The translations under genes and the position numbers were made by a program. Under the pieces are notes generated by a model, which was given only the letters and a program-made list of their open reading frames with translations, was not told the DNA's origin and did not search any database. A stretch of DNA of 34,756 bases from contig NZ_JACJRC010000044.1 in the NCBI RefSeq assembly GCF_014697025.1, positions 1-34,756 of the forward strand, written 5' to 3'. Position 1 is the stretch's first letter, and each line of letters begins with the position of its first letter. Below, piece after piece: positions 16,272 to 24,429 of the stretch. Source of the DNA: Alkalinema sp. FACHB-956 (GTDB taxonomy: Bacteria; Cyanobacteriota; Cyanobacteriia; Leptolyngbyales; Leptolyngbyaceae).

Positions 16272-18194
16272 CTATTGTCTGGACTGCTGCTGACGAGCGG
16301 CCATTTTAACTGAAATGACTGCCGTTGTTACCATCATAAACGCCGGGGGGAGGAGCGGTACCCAGGTGGAACCCAGGCTAAACCACAAGCAGGCACTGCC
16401 CACCAATCCGCCCATCGCGATGCCGAGAAAGAGGCTCCGCCGCACTGGATCGAGCCACAGAACCACGATCGCGCCACCCACGCCCGCCCAGGCCCAAATC
16501 CACAGGATATCTAACCAGAGGGGCCAGACTTGCAGCAGGGGCCGATCGTTCAAGGCAGCACTCAGGAGTTGGCTGGTCATTTGGGCTTGCAACACCACTC
16601 CTACGATAGAACCGTAGGGGGTTTTAAAGTAGTCGTTGTTGGCCTCAGAACTGATACCGACTAAGACAATGCGATTGCGGACATCCTGTTCGGTGAGCTG
16701 GCGATTCAGCACGTCTTCTAGGGTGACTCGTTTAACAAAGTTGTTCACCCGTTCCTGGGCGGTTTTGCCGGGGCCGAGCCGATAGTTCAACAACAGGTAA
16801 TGTCCTTCGGAGTCGATGCTGCCCTGGTAGGCGTTACTAAACAGCCCCAGTCCCGGTAAATGGGTTTTCCCAAAGGAAATCGATCGACCGATGGCATCCG
16901 GTGCAATTTTCGCAAGACCTGTTCCTTGTACCCGATCGAGGTAATGCTGGGCCACTGCCCAACTGAAGGAGGCGATCGTGGGACAGGGCATTTCAGGCAG
17001 GGGTTTCCGTACCATCATCTGCTTACGCACAATTAAATCAACGTCATAGACAACGTCAGAAAATCCTAAGCGATTTTGGGGAAGATCCGGTGGTGGATTA
17101 ATGGCGCGATTGCTGTCAGGATCTCGTCCGTCTCCGTTGGGCAGTTTGCAAAGGCCAATGATGCGGTTGTCAGTCCGGAATCGCTGGGCGAGTTGTTTAA
17201 CTTGAGGGTCGATCGTGAAGTCGCGGTAGAGATCTAAGCCGATTAAGCGGGGCTGGTAGGGCAGCAGTGCGCTGAGGACGCGATTGAGGGAAACATCAGA
17301 GAGGGTGCCACGGGCGTTTTCGTTGCGTTGCAGTTGGGCTTTAATATCCGCTTCCGTGACTTCGATGATGAGAAAGCGATCGTCGGTGCCTTCCACGGGT
17401 TTGATTTGGGCCATGCGATCGAAGACCCACAGTTCCACGGGTTCCAGTAATCCGGTGACGCGAATTCCCCCGATCGCCAGGAGCATCGCCGCACTGGTGA
17501 CCAAAAGGGTAGGTAGGTTGGGGCGATAGCCAGGGGCTTGACGGCTGGTGGTGATGTATTGGACTTGCAGTTCCGTAGGGGCGGGGGCTTTAGTTGCACT
17601 TGTTTGCAGCCAGGTTTCCGCTTGAATGAGGTCTTTTCCACGCAAGAGAAAACTGGGTTCGCGGTGGTTGCGATCCCACTCCAGGGCTTTGATTTGCAGG
17701 CGGGTGTGTTGTTTGGCGTAGTCCAGATCGGTGTCGATCGCGGTGACTAGGGTTTGGAAGCCTTGCTCAAAGTTGTCCTGATCGCGCAAGAAAATCCAAT
17801 TGAGGGCACTGAGGGTGGGGTGGACTTGCTGCGGATCAACGTCACGGTAGATGACGGGAACGAGGCGTTTATTGTTTTGGATGGCGTGTTCGATTTCCCA
17901 ACCGCAGACTTCCGAAGTGACTGAATCAGGCGAGAGAATAAAGACGAAGGTATTGGCGGCTTCGATGCCCGATTGAATGGATTTCCACCACTGTTCGGTG
18001 GGTTGGATGTTTTGCCAATCGACCCAGAGATCGCGATCGCCTTGGCGCAGGGCGTCGTGTAATTTCTGCACGAAGGCTTTGTCACGACGGGAGTAGGAAA
18101 TAAAAACGTCGGGGGTGGAGCCGGGAGGCAGGTCGGGGGTGGAGCCAGGAGGCTGGATCGGTTTACTCGATCGGGCTTTAAAGCGAGGCAACAT
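16272..18194 (-). CDS. TIR-CHASE2 transmembrane receptor protein
   Basis: I start at ATG 18194 (MLPRFKARSS); a longer frame would need TTG 18251. The 640-residue protein has a cytosolic TIR domain at about 29-150 (DVFISYSRRDKAF, LWVDWQNI, FILSPDSVTSEVCGWEIEHA with the candidate catalytic Glu). A linker typical of cyanobacterial TIR receptors follows (HTRLQIKALEWDRN, LLRGKDLIQAETWL). Then come a membrane helix near 228-247, an extracytoplasmic CHASE2 domain about 250-530, and about three C-terminal helices (555-635). CHASE2 senses extracellular cues; TIR domains can cleave NAD or act as scaffolds. A duplicated PPGSTPD sequence precedes the TIR domain. First gene of the operon with DUF928 and TPS-CHAT. 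Confidence 0.92.
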   Translation of the reverse strand: MLPRFKARSSKPIQPPGSTPDLPPGSTPDVFISYSRRDKAFVQKLHDALRQGDRDLWVDWQNIQPTEQWWKSIQSGIEAANTFVFILSPDSVTSEVCGWEIEHAIQNNKRLVPVIYRDVDPQQVHPTLSALNWIFLRDQDNFEQGFQTLVTAIDTDLDYAKQHTRLQIKALEWDRNHREPSFLLRGKDLIQAETWLQTSATKAPAPTELQVQYITTSRQAPGYRPNLPTLLVTSAAMLLAIGGIRVTGLLEPVELWVFDRMAQIKPVEGTDDRFLIIEVTEADIKAQLQRNENARGTLSDVSLNRVLSALLPYQPRLIGLDLYRDFTIDPQVKQLAQRFRTDNRIIGLCKLPNGDGRDPDSNRAINPPPDLPQNRLGFSDVVYDVDLIVRKQMMVRKPLPEMPCPTIASFSWAVAQHYLDRVQGTGLAKIAPDAIGRSISFGKTHLPGLGLFSNAYQGSIDSEGHYLLLNYRLGPGKTAQERVNNFVKRVTLEDVLNRQLTEQDVRNRIVLVGISSEANNDYFKTPYGSIVGVVLQAQMTSQLLSAALNDRPLLQVWPLWLDILWIWAWAGVGGAIVVLWLDPVRRSLFLGIAMGGLVGSACLWFSLGSTWVPLLPPAFMMVTTAVISVKMAARQQQSRQ

Positions 18195-18561
18195 AGAGTA
18201 CAGAATAGAGCACAGGTGATCTGGGTGAAAATGGCTGGAAAACGGATTCAAAACGGGGGATAACTGGACAATTAAGAATGCTATCAGTTAATAGAATCGG
18301 AGCATTCTAAGGAACATGCAGGTCACAACAGGTCACATTTTTTAGCGTAGTTGCCCGGTTTGAATTTTGCAACGATACAACGGCTGAAAATCAGGTCTGT
18401 GTGAGTAGCATTTGATACATACTTAATGCTGGGTGATGCAGAGGTGCGAGGTTAAAAAAGATGCCTCAGGATTCTCCCAAGGCAATTAAAAAGAAATACG
18501 ATCGTGATTAAAGAAGTGTAGAGATTAGTCAATGAAACTTGAATTGTGTGGGCAACACTAA
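18195..18561. promoter_or_regulatory. Intergenic region with inverted and direct repeats upstream of TIR-CHASE2
   Basis: No gene is seen here. An 8-bp perfect inverted repeat (AGAATGCT at 18275-18282, AGCATTCT at 18301-18308) lies 80-115 bases upstream of the TIR-CHASE2 start. Just beyond it are two direct 10-bp units, CAGGTCACAA (18319-18328) and CAGGTCACAT (18329-18338). They are exactly one helical turn apart and read TGTGACCTG on the coding strand. They could be an activator site, but no known factor can be assigned. Confidence 0.35.
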
Positions 18562-19257
18562 TTAACGAACGCTTCGCACTAGAAAGTTAGGTTGGCCACA
18601 ACTTTTCTGGGAGTTTTTCAGAAGTTGGGTGCTGCACTCTCCCGGTTGACCGTTTTTGCTATGGCAGACCATGACTTCTTTGAGGAAGCGTCCGGAGCCG
18701 GAGCAGGTGGGGGCGATGCTATTTTCGGTCATGGCGGGGTTGGCGCGGATGAAGTCTTGCTTCAGGTCGCCGATCGTGGTGCGGAAGGGTTGGGTGGGTT
18801 TGATGTAGCGATCGGGGATTTTGACGCCGTTTTTCAGGTCAAAGGCGAGTTGGTGATATTTAGTTTGGCTGAGGCCGGAGCAGGTGCCGTGTTTTTCCCA
18901 TTCGTGGGTGTAGAGTTTGGGGCTGGGATAGAGGTTGGGGAATTGTTTTTTGATTTTGGGGTTGAAGGCTTCGGTGGTGCAGTTGGCGGGCCAGCCGCTG
19001 TTGTATTGGGGCCAGAGGCCATGGAGTACAAAGCCGAGTTGTTTGCCTTTGCTGCATTGGTTGGGGTCGCGGGAGCCTGCGGTTTCGCAGTAGTCGGGGG
19101 ACCAGGAGAGGGTGAGGACGTAGAAGTCGAATTTGCCAGGGACGTTTTGGCTGGTGGTGGTGGGTTTGGATTGGGGTCTGCGCCGTGCTTCGGAGATGAA
19201 GGGGGTGAGGCAGAGGGTGGCGAGCAGCAATGTAGGGAGGATTGCTTTTTTCAACAT
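18562..19257 (-). CDS. Ribonuclease T2 family enzyme, exported
   Basis: This 231-residue protein has a signal peptide (MLKKAILPTLLLATLCLTPF, cleavage near ISEA) followed by a complete RNase T2 fold. The two catalytic segments are present: FVLHGLWPQY (H79) and HEWEKHGTC (H118, E119, H123). Flanking Cys residues fit the usual disulfides. T2 enzymes cleave RNA endonucleolytically through a 2',3'-cyclic phosphate, here in the periplasm or outside the cell, usually for nutrient scavenging. No inhibitor or immunity gene lies beside it. Its reading frame forces a long G-rich open frame on the opposite strand, which is not a gene. Confidence 0.93.
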   Translation of the reverse strand: MLKKAILPTLLLATLCLTPFISEARRRPQSKPTTTSQNVPGKFDFYVLTLSWSPDYCETAGSRDPNQCSKGKQLGFVLHGLWPQYNSGWPANCTTEAFNPKIKKQFPNLYPSPKLYTHEWEKHGTCSGLSQTKYHQLAFDLKNGVKIPDRYIKPTQPFRTTIGDLKQDFIRANPAMTENSIAPTCSGSGRFLKEVMVCHSKNGQPGECSTQLLKNSQKSCGQPNFLVRSVR

Positions 19258-19486
19258 GGTGAATCCCGATTGACGATCGATCTAGAAAGTGGATGTGTGT
19301 GCGATAAGGCTGTAGGAGCTATACATCAGGGTAGGGGATCTTTCCAGAAATGTAGCGATCGTTGCAATATTCGTTTAAGTTCAGGGTCGATCGGGCTTGC
19401 AATAAGGTGAAAGTCTTGCGTGAAAGAGCATGGCCATCCTAGGTTTCACATTTGTGACTTAGGAAACCCAAAGCCTTGGGATTTTG

Positions 19487-19828
19487 CTATGTTCCCAATA
19501 TGATTTCTTGAATGAGTATGAAGATGCGATCGATTACTACCTGATTCACTACACCGAATCTTTTGATAATCAACGTTTGATCCAAGGCATAGATTTTGTC
19601 AGCCCGGATGACACTAGGCTTTTTGAGATTTCCGCTTTCCAAATCTGGATTATCGATCGTGAAGCTAAACGGTACAAGATCGGGGTTGGAGGTGACTGCA
19701 ACTACCAGTGCATCTCGTGAGTGGCGATTGTACTGTGTACTAGAAATGATAATGACTGGTCGGCGCTTTTGAGAGGATAAGTCAGTGAATGGAACAGGAA
19801 TGAGAACGAGTTCACCTTGTCTAAGCAT
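19487..19828 (-). CDS. MazF/PemK-type mRNA interferase toxin
   Basis: With ATG 19828 the toxin has 113 residues (MLRQGELVLIPVPFTDLSSQ). MazF-fold motifs include the RRPVIIISS strand with its conserved Arg-Arg-Pro, VVAVTSNP, and KPSVIRADKIYALD. MazF toxins cleave specific mRNA sequences. In-frame starts at 19843 and TTG 19849 would lengthen it by five to seven residues. The start lies inside the last codons of the upstream antitoxin gene, the usual translational coupling of type II modules. Autoregulation by the antitoxin-toxin complex is expected from the family; no operator was identified. Confidence 0.88.
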   Translation of the reverse strand: MLRQGELVLIPVPFTDLSSQKRRPVIIISSTQYNRHSRDALVVAVTSNPDLVPFSFTIDNPDLESGNLKKPSVIRADKIYALDQTLIIKRFGVVNQVVIDRIFILIQEIILGT

Positions 19829-20042
19829 TATTCCATTCCGCATCGTCAATTTCGTTATCCCAGAATCCCAGACTACTGCTGGCTGCTGCGACTAGGTCAG
19901 CGAGGGAATCAGGCTCATCTGGCAGAACTAAGACAATCACTTTCCGGCCTGTTGCGAAGGGAACTTGTAGTTCAATATGACCTTGCGCTTGGACTTCAAC
20001 TTCATATCGAAGCGGTGTTGGGTTGGAAGCTATTTCAGACAT
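19821..20042 (-). CDS. Antitoxin partner of the MazF-type toxin
   Basis: This 73-residue protein starts at ATG 20042 with AGGAA about six bases upstream. The N-terminal half forms a short beta region (RYEVEVQAQGHIELQVPF, then GRKVIVLVLPDE). The acidic C-terminus (FWDNEIDDAEW) is of the sort that wraps around and neutralises MazF in cyanobacterial pairs. It overlaps the toxin start by eight bases. The pair stands alone between the RNase T2 gene and a HicB-like gene. Confidence 0.82.
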   Translation of the reverse strand: MSEIASNPTPLRYEVEVQAQGHIELQVPFATGRKVIVLVLPDEPDSLADLVAAASSSLGFWDNEIDDAEWNNA

Positions 20043-20073
20043 CGGAATTTCCTATCAATGTTCAGATTAGTTA

Positions 20074-20298
20074 CTATTGTAGAGCACTCATGATCTGGAG
20101 AATGGGCTGGGCTGTGAGACAAAAGATTGAGGGATCTTCGTCTTCTAGGTGAAGGGCGACGGTTTCACTGAGGTTGGCGGTGACTTCATCGAGGGTTTGC
20201 CCTTGGGTGACGACGGAAATTTCGCGGCATTCGGCAACGTAGCCATTGTGGTCATCGCTACGATAAATGCAAGCGTGGATGTAAGGGGATAAACTCAT
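20074..20298 (-). CDS. HicB-like (partial RNase H fold) orphan protein
   Basis: Starting at ATG 20298 the product has 74 residues: MSLSPYIHACIYRSDDHNGY, then VAECREISVVTQGQTLDEVTANLSETV. This is the typical HicB pattern of a strand pair, the 'G.T.dEA..N..E' helix and an acidic stretch. HicB antitoxins sequester the RNase HicA; no hicA gene lies on either side, so this is an orphan. A longer frame back to 20355 has an un-HicB-like N-terminus and is not used. It is divergent from a second HicB-like gene. Confidence 0.75.
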   Translation of the reverse strand: MSLSPYIHACIYRSDDHNGYVAECREISVVTQGQTLDEVTANLSETVALHLEDEDPSIFCLTAQPILQIMSALQ

Positions 20299-20516
20299 AG
20301 ATTCTGCTCTCGAACTGAAAGTTCTGCCCACTGGAGTTAGCGTAGCAAGCAACATCCCCAGTAGCTGAGTTAGTTAACCAGGAATAGCCCTATTTTAGCC
20401 GATCGCTCTAATAGTCATAGTCTTATTAGCGATCGAAGGACAGATGATAAAATGGGACGATCATGTTCGATTTGAAAAAGCACTAGAAATACTGAATTAC
20501 TCTAGGGATAACTCCG

Positions 20517-20744
20517 ATGGAGACGCTGAAATACACCCTGATCATTCAGTGGTCAGAAGAGGATCAACTCTATCTCGTTCATTGTCCCGATTTCCCGTGG
20601 CAGCAGTTTATTACCCACGGTAGAACCTATCAGGAAGCGGCGCGTAATGGACAGGCCGCGATCGAAGGGCTGATTGCGGTGCTACAGGATAATCATCAGC
20701 CCGTTCCTGTACCATCTATCAGTCCAATGCTGAATGTGGTTTAA
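20517..20744 (+). CDS. Second orphan HicB-like protein
   Basis: This 75-residue protein (METLKYTLIIQWSEEDQLYL) continues VHCPDFPWQQFITHGRTYQEAARNGQAAIEGLIAVL. It is a classic HicB N-terminal fold with the GxTxxEA-type helix and a Pro-rich end. There is no DNA-binding C-terminal domain and no adjacent hicA. It is divergent from the other HicB-like gene across about 220 bases. Solitary HicB proteins are common in cyanobacteria; function without a toxin is unknown. Confidence 0.8.
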   Translation: METLKYTLIIQWSEEDQLYLVHCPDFPWQQFITHGRTYQEAARNGQAAIEGLIAVLQDNHQPVPVPSISPMLNVV

Positions 20745-20848
20745 ATAGCGAGGTGCAAGGTTGAATCGATCTGCCCTTCCCCTTTTCCATCTTCCCCTTT
20801 CCCTAATACTTATGTCAGAATAGAAAATAATTAGGATGAGGTTGAGCG

Positions 20849-23239
20849 ATGATACGAGAAGATCTATTAGCCATCATTGAAGAAGCAAGGCAGAGTGGCC
20901 GGAAAAGTCTTGATTTGTCGTGGAAGCAAATTCAAGAATTACCTGATTCAATTGGTCAGCTAACTAACCTCACGCAATTAAATCTTTACAACAATCAACT
21001 GACTGAATTACCTGATTCGATTGGTCAGCTAACTAACCTCACGCAATTAAATCTTTACAACAATCAACTGACTGAATTACCTGATTCGATTGGTCAGCTA
21101 ACTAACCTCACGCAATTAAATCTTTACAACAATCAACTGACTGAATTACCTGATTCGATTGGTCAGCTAACTAACCTCACGCAATTAAATCTTTACAACA
21201 ATCAACTGACTGAATTACCTGATTCGATTGGCAAATTAACCAACATTAAAACACTTGATCTTCATGACAACAAATTGGTTGGCTTACCTGATTCAATTGC
21301 TCAACTAAGCAACCTTGCAATACTTGATATCAGTTTAAATGAGTTAAAGAATTTACCTGATTCAATTGGTCAATTACATGGTTTGGTAACACTTTATCTC
21401 AGCAACAATCAGCTGAAAAATATCCCTGAATCAATCGGTAGATTAACCAACCTTACAGCACTTTATATCAATAGTAATAAACTAGAGACTCTTCCTCGAT
21501 TAGTTGGCAAATTAATCAAATTGCAAACATTCAATCTTGAGGGCAATTTCTTGAATACAATCCCTCCTGAGGTTATTAAACAAGGAGGAATTGCGGTTCG
21601 TGACTATTATCGACAGCACATAGAAGCAACCACAGATTTTATTTATGAAGCTAAGCTGATTATCATTGGTGAAGGTGGATCGGGTAAAACCAGCTTGGCA
21701 AATAAGCTAATCAACTCTCAATACGAGCTTAAACTCGAAGGCGGCAGAAATCCTGAACAATCGACAGAAGGAATTGCTGTTATGTACTTAGATTTTAATC
21801 ATTATAGTGGTCAAAAATTCCGTATCAATATTTGGGACTTTGGTGGCCAAGAAATCTACCACGCTACCCACCAATTCTTTCTTACCAAACGATCCCTCTA
21901 TCTCCTCGTTGCTGATACTCGACAAGAAAATACTGACTTTAACTATTGGTTGGAAATTGTTGAACTCCTCAGCGAAGCCAGTCCCACTCTGATCATCAAA
22001 AACGAAAAACAAGATCGTCCCTGTCAAGTGAATGAGAACCAACTGCGGGGCCGGTTTCCAAACCTAGAAAAAATTCTGGCAACCAATCTCGCTACTAATC
22101 GCGGCCTCCCCGAAATTTGTGCTGCTATCAAACACCACATCAGCCAACTTCCCCACATCGGCACCCCATTGCCCAAAACCTGGGTCAACGTCCGCCAAGC
22201 CCTTGAAACCGACACCCGCAACTACATCACCCAACAGGAATTCCTCACCCTCTGCGACACCCACGGCTTCAAACGCCACGAAGACAAACTCCAACTCAGC
22301 GGCTACCTCCACGACCTCGGCGTCTGCCTCCACTTCCAAGACGACGACCTCCTACAACGCTACGTCATCCTCAAACCTGAATGGGGCACCACTGCCGTCT
22401 ACAAAGTCCTCGACACCGCTAAAGTCCGACAAAACCTCGGTTGCTTCACCAGCGAAGATCTCAAACTCATCTGGGCCGATGAACAATACGCCGACATGCG
22501 CCCAGAACTCCTGCAACTGATGAAAAACTTCAAGCTCTGCTACGAAATCCCCCACCGCCCCAAAACCTACATCGCCCCCCAACTCCTCTCCCCAAACCAA
22601 CCCGATTATCCCTGGGACGACACCGATAACCTCATCCTGCGCTACCACTACGAATTCATGCCCAAAGGGATGCTCACCCGCTTCATCGTTGAAATGCATC
22701 GGCTCATCGACAGCGATCTCGTTTGGAAAGACGGCGTCATCCTCCAATCCGCCAACACCCGCGCCGAAGTCATCGAAGCCCGTTACCGCAACGAAATCCG
22801 CATCCGTATCTCCGGCTATCCCAAAAAATCCCTCCTAGAACGCATCCGCCACGAGTTCGACAAAATCCACCAATCCTATGGAGAACGTCTCCGCTTCCAA
22901 GAATTTATTCCCTGCAACTGCACTACCTGCAAAGGCTCCCAAACTCCGCATTTTTATGCACTTAATCGCTTGGAAGAACGACTCAAAAACAACCGATATG
23001 AGATCGAATGTGATATCAGCTATCAAATGGTATATGTGGAAGGTTTAATTGATGATGTTTTACGTGTAGAGAGCAATCAATCGAGTATTGTCGATGGTAG
23101 AGATCCAGTAGAAGATATACAAGTATACGAAAAGTTTCCTATTTTTTCTATGGACGTAATCAAAGCTTATCTAAATGAGGTTGATGAATTAAATTCCTCG
23201 ACACAAAATAATATGGATATAGATGATCAAGTCGTTTAA
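20849..23239 (+). CDS. LRR-Roc-COR (Roco family) GTPase
   Basis: This 796-residue protein has about nine 23-residue leucine-rich repeats (about 20-240; unit ELPDSIGQLTNLTQLNLYNN). A Roc GTPase follows with P-loop GEGGSGKTSL (274 onward), switch II WDFGGQEIYHATHQFF (about 329-344) and a degenerate G4 (NEKQD rather than NKxD). A COR dimerisation region (about 430-720) includes the CNCTTC cysteine cluster seen in bacterial COR proteins. An acidic Asn/Asp-rich tail ends the protein. GAGG precedes the ATG. The protein is cytosolic; Roco proteins couple ligand sensing by LRRs to GTP-dependent dimerisation. The next gene, 47 bases on, encodes a deoxyribosyltransferase-like/TIR protein, a likely effector. 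Base composition is mosaic: LRR/Roc AT-rich, COR very C-rich, tail AT-rich. Confidence 0.93.
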   Translation: MIREDLLAIIEEARQSGRKSLDLSWKQIQELPDSIGQLTNLTQLNLYNNQLTELPDSIGQLTNLTQLNLYNNQLTELPDSIGQLTNLTQLNLYNNQLTELPDSIGQLTNLTQLNLYNNQLTELPDSIGKLTNIKTLDLHDNKLVGLPDSIAQLSNLAILDISLNELKNLPDSIGQLHGLVTLYLSNNQLKNIPESIGRLTNLTALYINSNKLETLPRLVGKLIKLQTFNLEGNFLNTIPPEVIKQGGIAVRDYYRQHIEATTDFIYEAKLIIIGEGGSGKTSLANKLINSQYELKLEGGRNPEQSTEGIAVMYLDFNHYSGQKFRINIWDFGGQEIYHATHQFFLTKRSLYLLVADTRQENTDFNYWLEIVELLSEASPTLIIKNEKQDRPCQVNENQLRGRFPNLEKILATNLATNRGLPEICAAIKHHISQLPHIGTPLPKTWVNVRQALETDTRNYITQQEFLTLCDTHGFKRHEDKLQLSGYLHDLGVCLHFQDDDLLQRYVILKPEWGTTAVYKVLDTAKVRQNLGCFTSEDLKLIWADEQYADMRPELLQLMKNFKLCYEIPHRPKTYIAPQLLSPNQPDYPWDDTDNLILRYHYEFMPKGMLTRFIVEMHRLIDSDLVWKDGVILQSANTRAEVIEARYRNEIRIRISGYPKKSLLERIRHEFDKIHQSYGERLRFQEFIPCNCTTCKGSQTPHFYALNRLEERLKNNRYEIECDISYQMVYVEGLIDDVLRVESNQSSIVDGRDPVEDIQVYEKFPIFSMDVIKAYLNEVDELNSSTQNNMDIDDQVV
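20936..21211 (+). repeat. Four tandem 69-bp LRR units, nearly identical
   Basis: Units start at 20936, 21005, 21074 and 21143. They are identical except for one base in the first copy (GATTCA versus GATTCG). Each encodes one 23-residue leucine-rich repeat. A fifth unit at 21212 matches for its first 20 bases or so and then diverges. Identity at synonymous positions indicates very recent amplification or ongoing homogenisation. Confidence 0.97.
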
Positions 23240-23286
23240 GATGAATTGCTAAAAATGATTAAAAATAAAAGCTATATATAATCCAA

Positions 23287-24429
23287 ATGTCGAATAACCA
23301 TAAGCTAGATATCATGAAAAATCCAAAAAATATATACATTTTGTATCCTCAAGAATGCAAAGATTTTTTTGAGTATGCAGTTGTACCTGATCTTCAAAAA
23401 TCACTAAATTTAAATTGTAGCTTACAAGGCTATAAGCATATAGACCGAGAAATTATTCAAATCATGATTAACAAAATCAAAAATGCTAGTATTCTAATAT
23501 TTTGCTATTTTGGAAAAATTGAACTAGAGCATGCTTATAAGCTGGGTCTTGCGCATGCTTTTAATAGCAGAGTAGTATTGATAAACTTTGCTTGTACAAA
23601 AAATGATTTGAACTTTCCTAGCTTTATAAATTATGATTTCCTTATTCTTGTTAGAAAATCTATCAGTAGCGAAGATATCAAACGGTTGAATGAGGATATC
23701 CAAAATGTAATTATCTCATGTTTATCTGTAGATACAATTGGTTTTCTATACAAAAAAGCTGTCAATATTTGCAAATCACTCGAGCAGAGATATTTACGTA
23801 AAATACCAGTAGTCGATCAATCGATATTTGCAAGTCGATTGAAAAAAGAGGAGATTCGCATGTGTTTAAATGAGTATGATAAATCTTCGAAAATATTGCT
23901 TGTCAAGGTGATTGAAGATATTCATATACTAAGTATTTTGCAGATCAATGAACAATTCTTTTCTAATCCTACTCCTAGTTTTAATTTAGGTGATATGAAA
24001 ATTTTCGTTAGCTACAGCCATGAAGACGCCGAATGGCTGAAAAAACTGCAAATCCACCTCAAACCCCTCACCCGCAAAGGCACGATCGATCTTTGGGACG
24101 ACACCCGCATCCAAACTGGCGACGACTGGCAACAGGCAATTGAAACCGCCCTCGCCAACGCCCAAATCGCCATCCTCCTCGTCAGCCCCAACTTCATCGC
24201 CTCCGACTTCATCGCCGACAACGAACTGCCCCCCCTCCTCGATGCCGCCCAAGCCAACGGCCTCAAAATCTTCTGGATTCCCATCAGCTACAGCAGCCAC
24301 ACCGAAATGGACTTCAACAAATACCAAGCCGCCCACAACCCCAAACAACCCCTTGCCAGCCTCCCCCCCGTCGAACAAGACCGCGTCCTCGTCAAAATCT
24401 GCCAAGACCTCAAACGCCTCGCCACCTAA
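23287..24429 (+). CDS. Deoxyribosyltransferase-like domain fused to TIR domain
   Basis: Residues about 11-140 of this 380-residue protein look like a Rossmannoid nucleoside 2-deoxyribosyltransferase/TIR-like domain: IYILYPQECKDFF, IKNASILIFCYFG, then ELEHAYKLGLAHA and RVVLINF, paralleling the 'aD..v.dl...N.ev.yElG.A.a' pattern. Residues 140-235 are helical. A clear TIR domain starts at 237 (MKIFVSYSHEDAEWLKKL, IDLWDDTRIQTGDDW, ILLVSPNFIASDFIADNELP with the candidate catalytic Glu). Both domains could attack nucleotide N-glycosidic bonds; TIR enzymes hydrolyse NAD. It follows the Roco gene by 47 bases. An RBS-like sequence lies directly before the TIR methionine, where composition jumps from AT-rich to C-rich. 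The N-terminal assignment is tentative; the TIR is firm. Confidence 0.85.
   Translation: MSNNHKLDIMKNPKNIYILYPQECKDFFEYAVVPDLQKSLNLNCSLQGYKHIDREIIQIMINKIKNASILIFCYFGKIELEHAYKLGLAHAFNSRVVLINFACTKNDLNFPSFINYDFLILVRKSISSEDIKRLNEDIQNVIISCLSVDTIGFLYKKAVNICKSLEQRYLRKIPVVDQSIFASRLKKEEIRMCLNEYDKSSKILLVKVIEDIHILSILQINEQFFSNPTPSFNLGDMKIFVSYSHEDAEWLKKLQIHLKPLTRKGTIDLWDDTRIQTGDDWQQAIETALANAQIAILLVSPNFIASDFIADNELPPLLDAAQANGLKIFWIPISYSSHTEMDFNKYQAAHNPKQPLASLPPVEQDRVLVKICQDLKRLAT
23988..23997 (+). promoter_or_regulatory. Possible internal ribosome binding site and start for a free TIR domain
   Basis: AGGTGAT, complementary to the 16S rRNA tail, immediately precedes the ATG at 23995 that encodes the first residue of the TIR domain (MKIFVSYS). 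Internal initiation would release a 144-residue TIR protein. The spacing is short, so this is only a candidate. Confidence 0.35.

Noticed and set aside
18592-19410. A 272-codon plus-strand open frame, very rich in Gly, Ala and Val
   Set aside because: It lies antisense to the well-supported RNase T2 gene and has the repetitive composition expected from the reverse strand of GC-skewed codons; no domain or ribosome binding site.
20936-21211. Regular direct repeats considered as a CRISPR array
   Set aside because: The units are contiguous 69-bp coding repeats without spacers and encode leucine-rich repeats.
22064-22965. Several long open frames on both strands over the Roco COR region
   Set aside because: They are by-products of the extreme C-rich codon use of the real gene; none has domain-like sequence.
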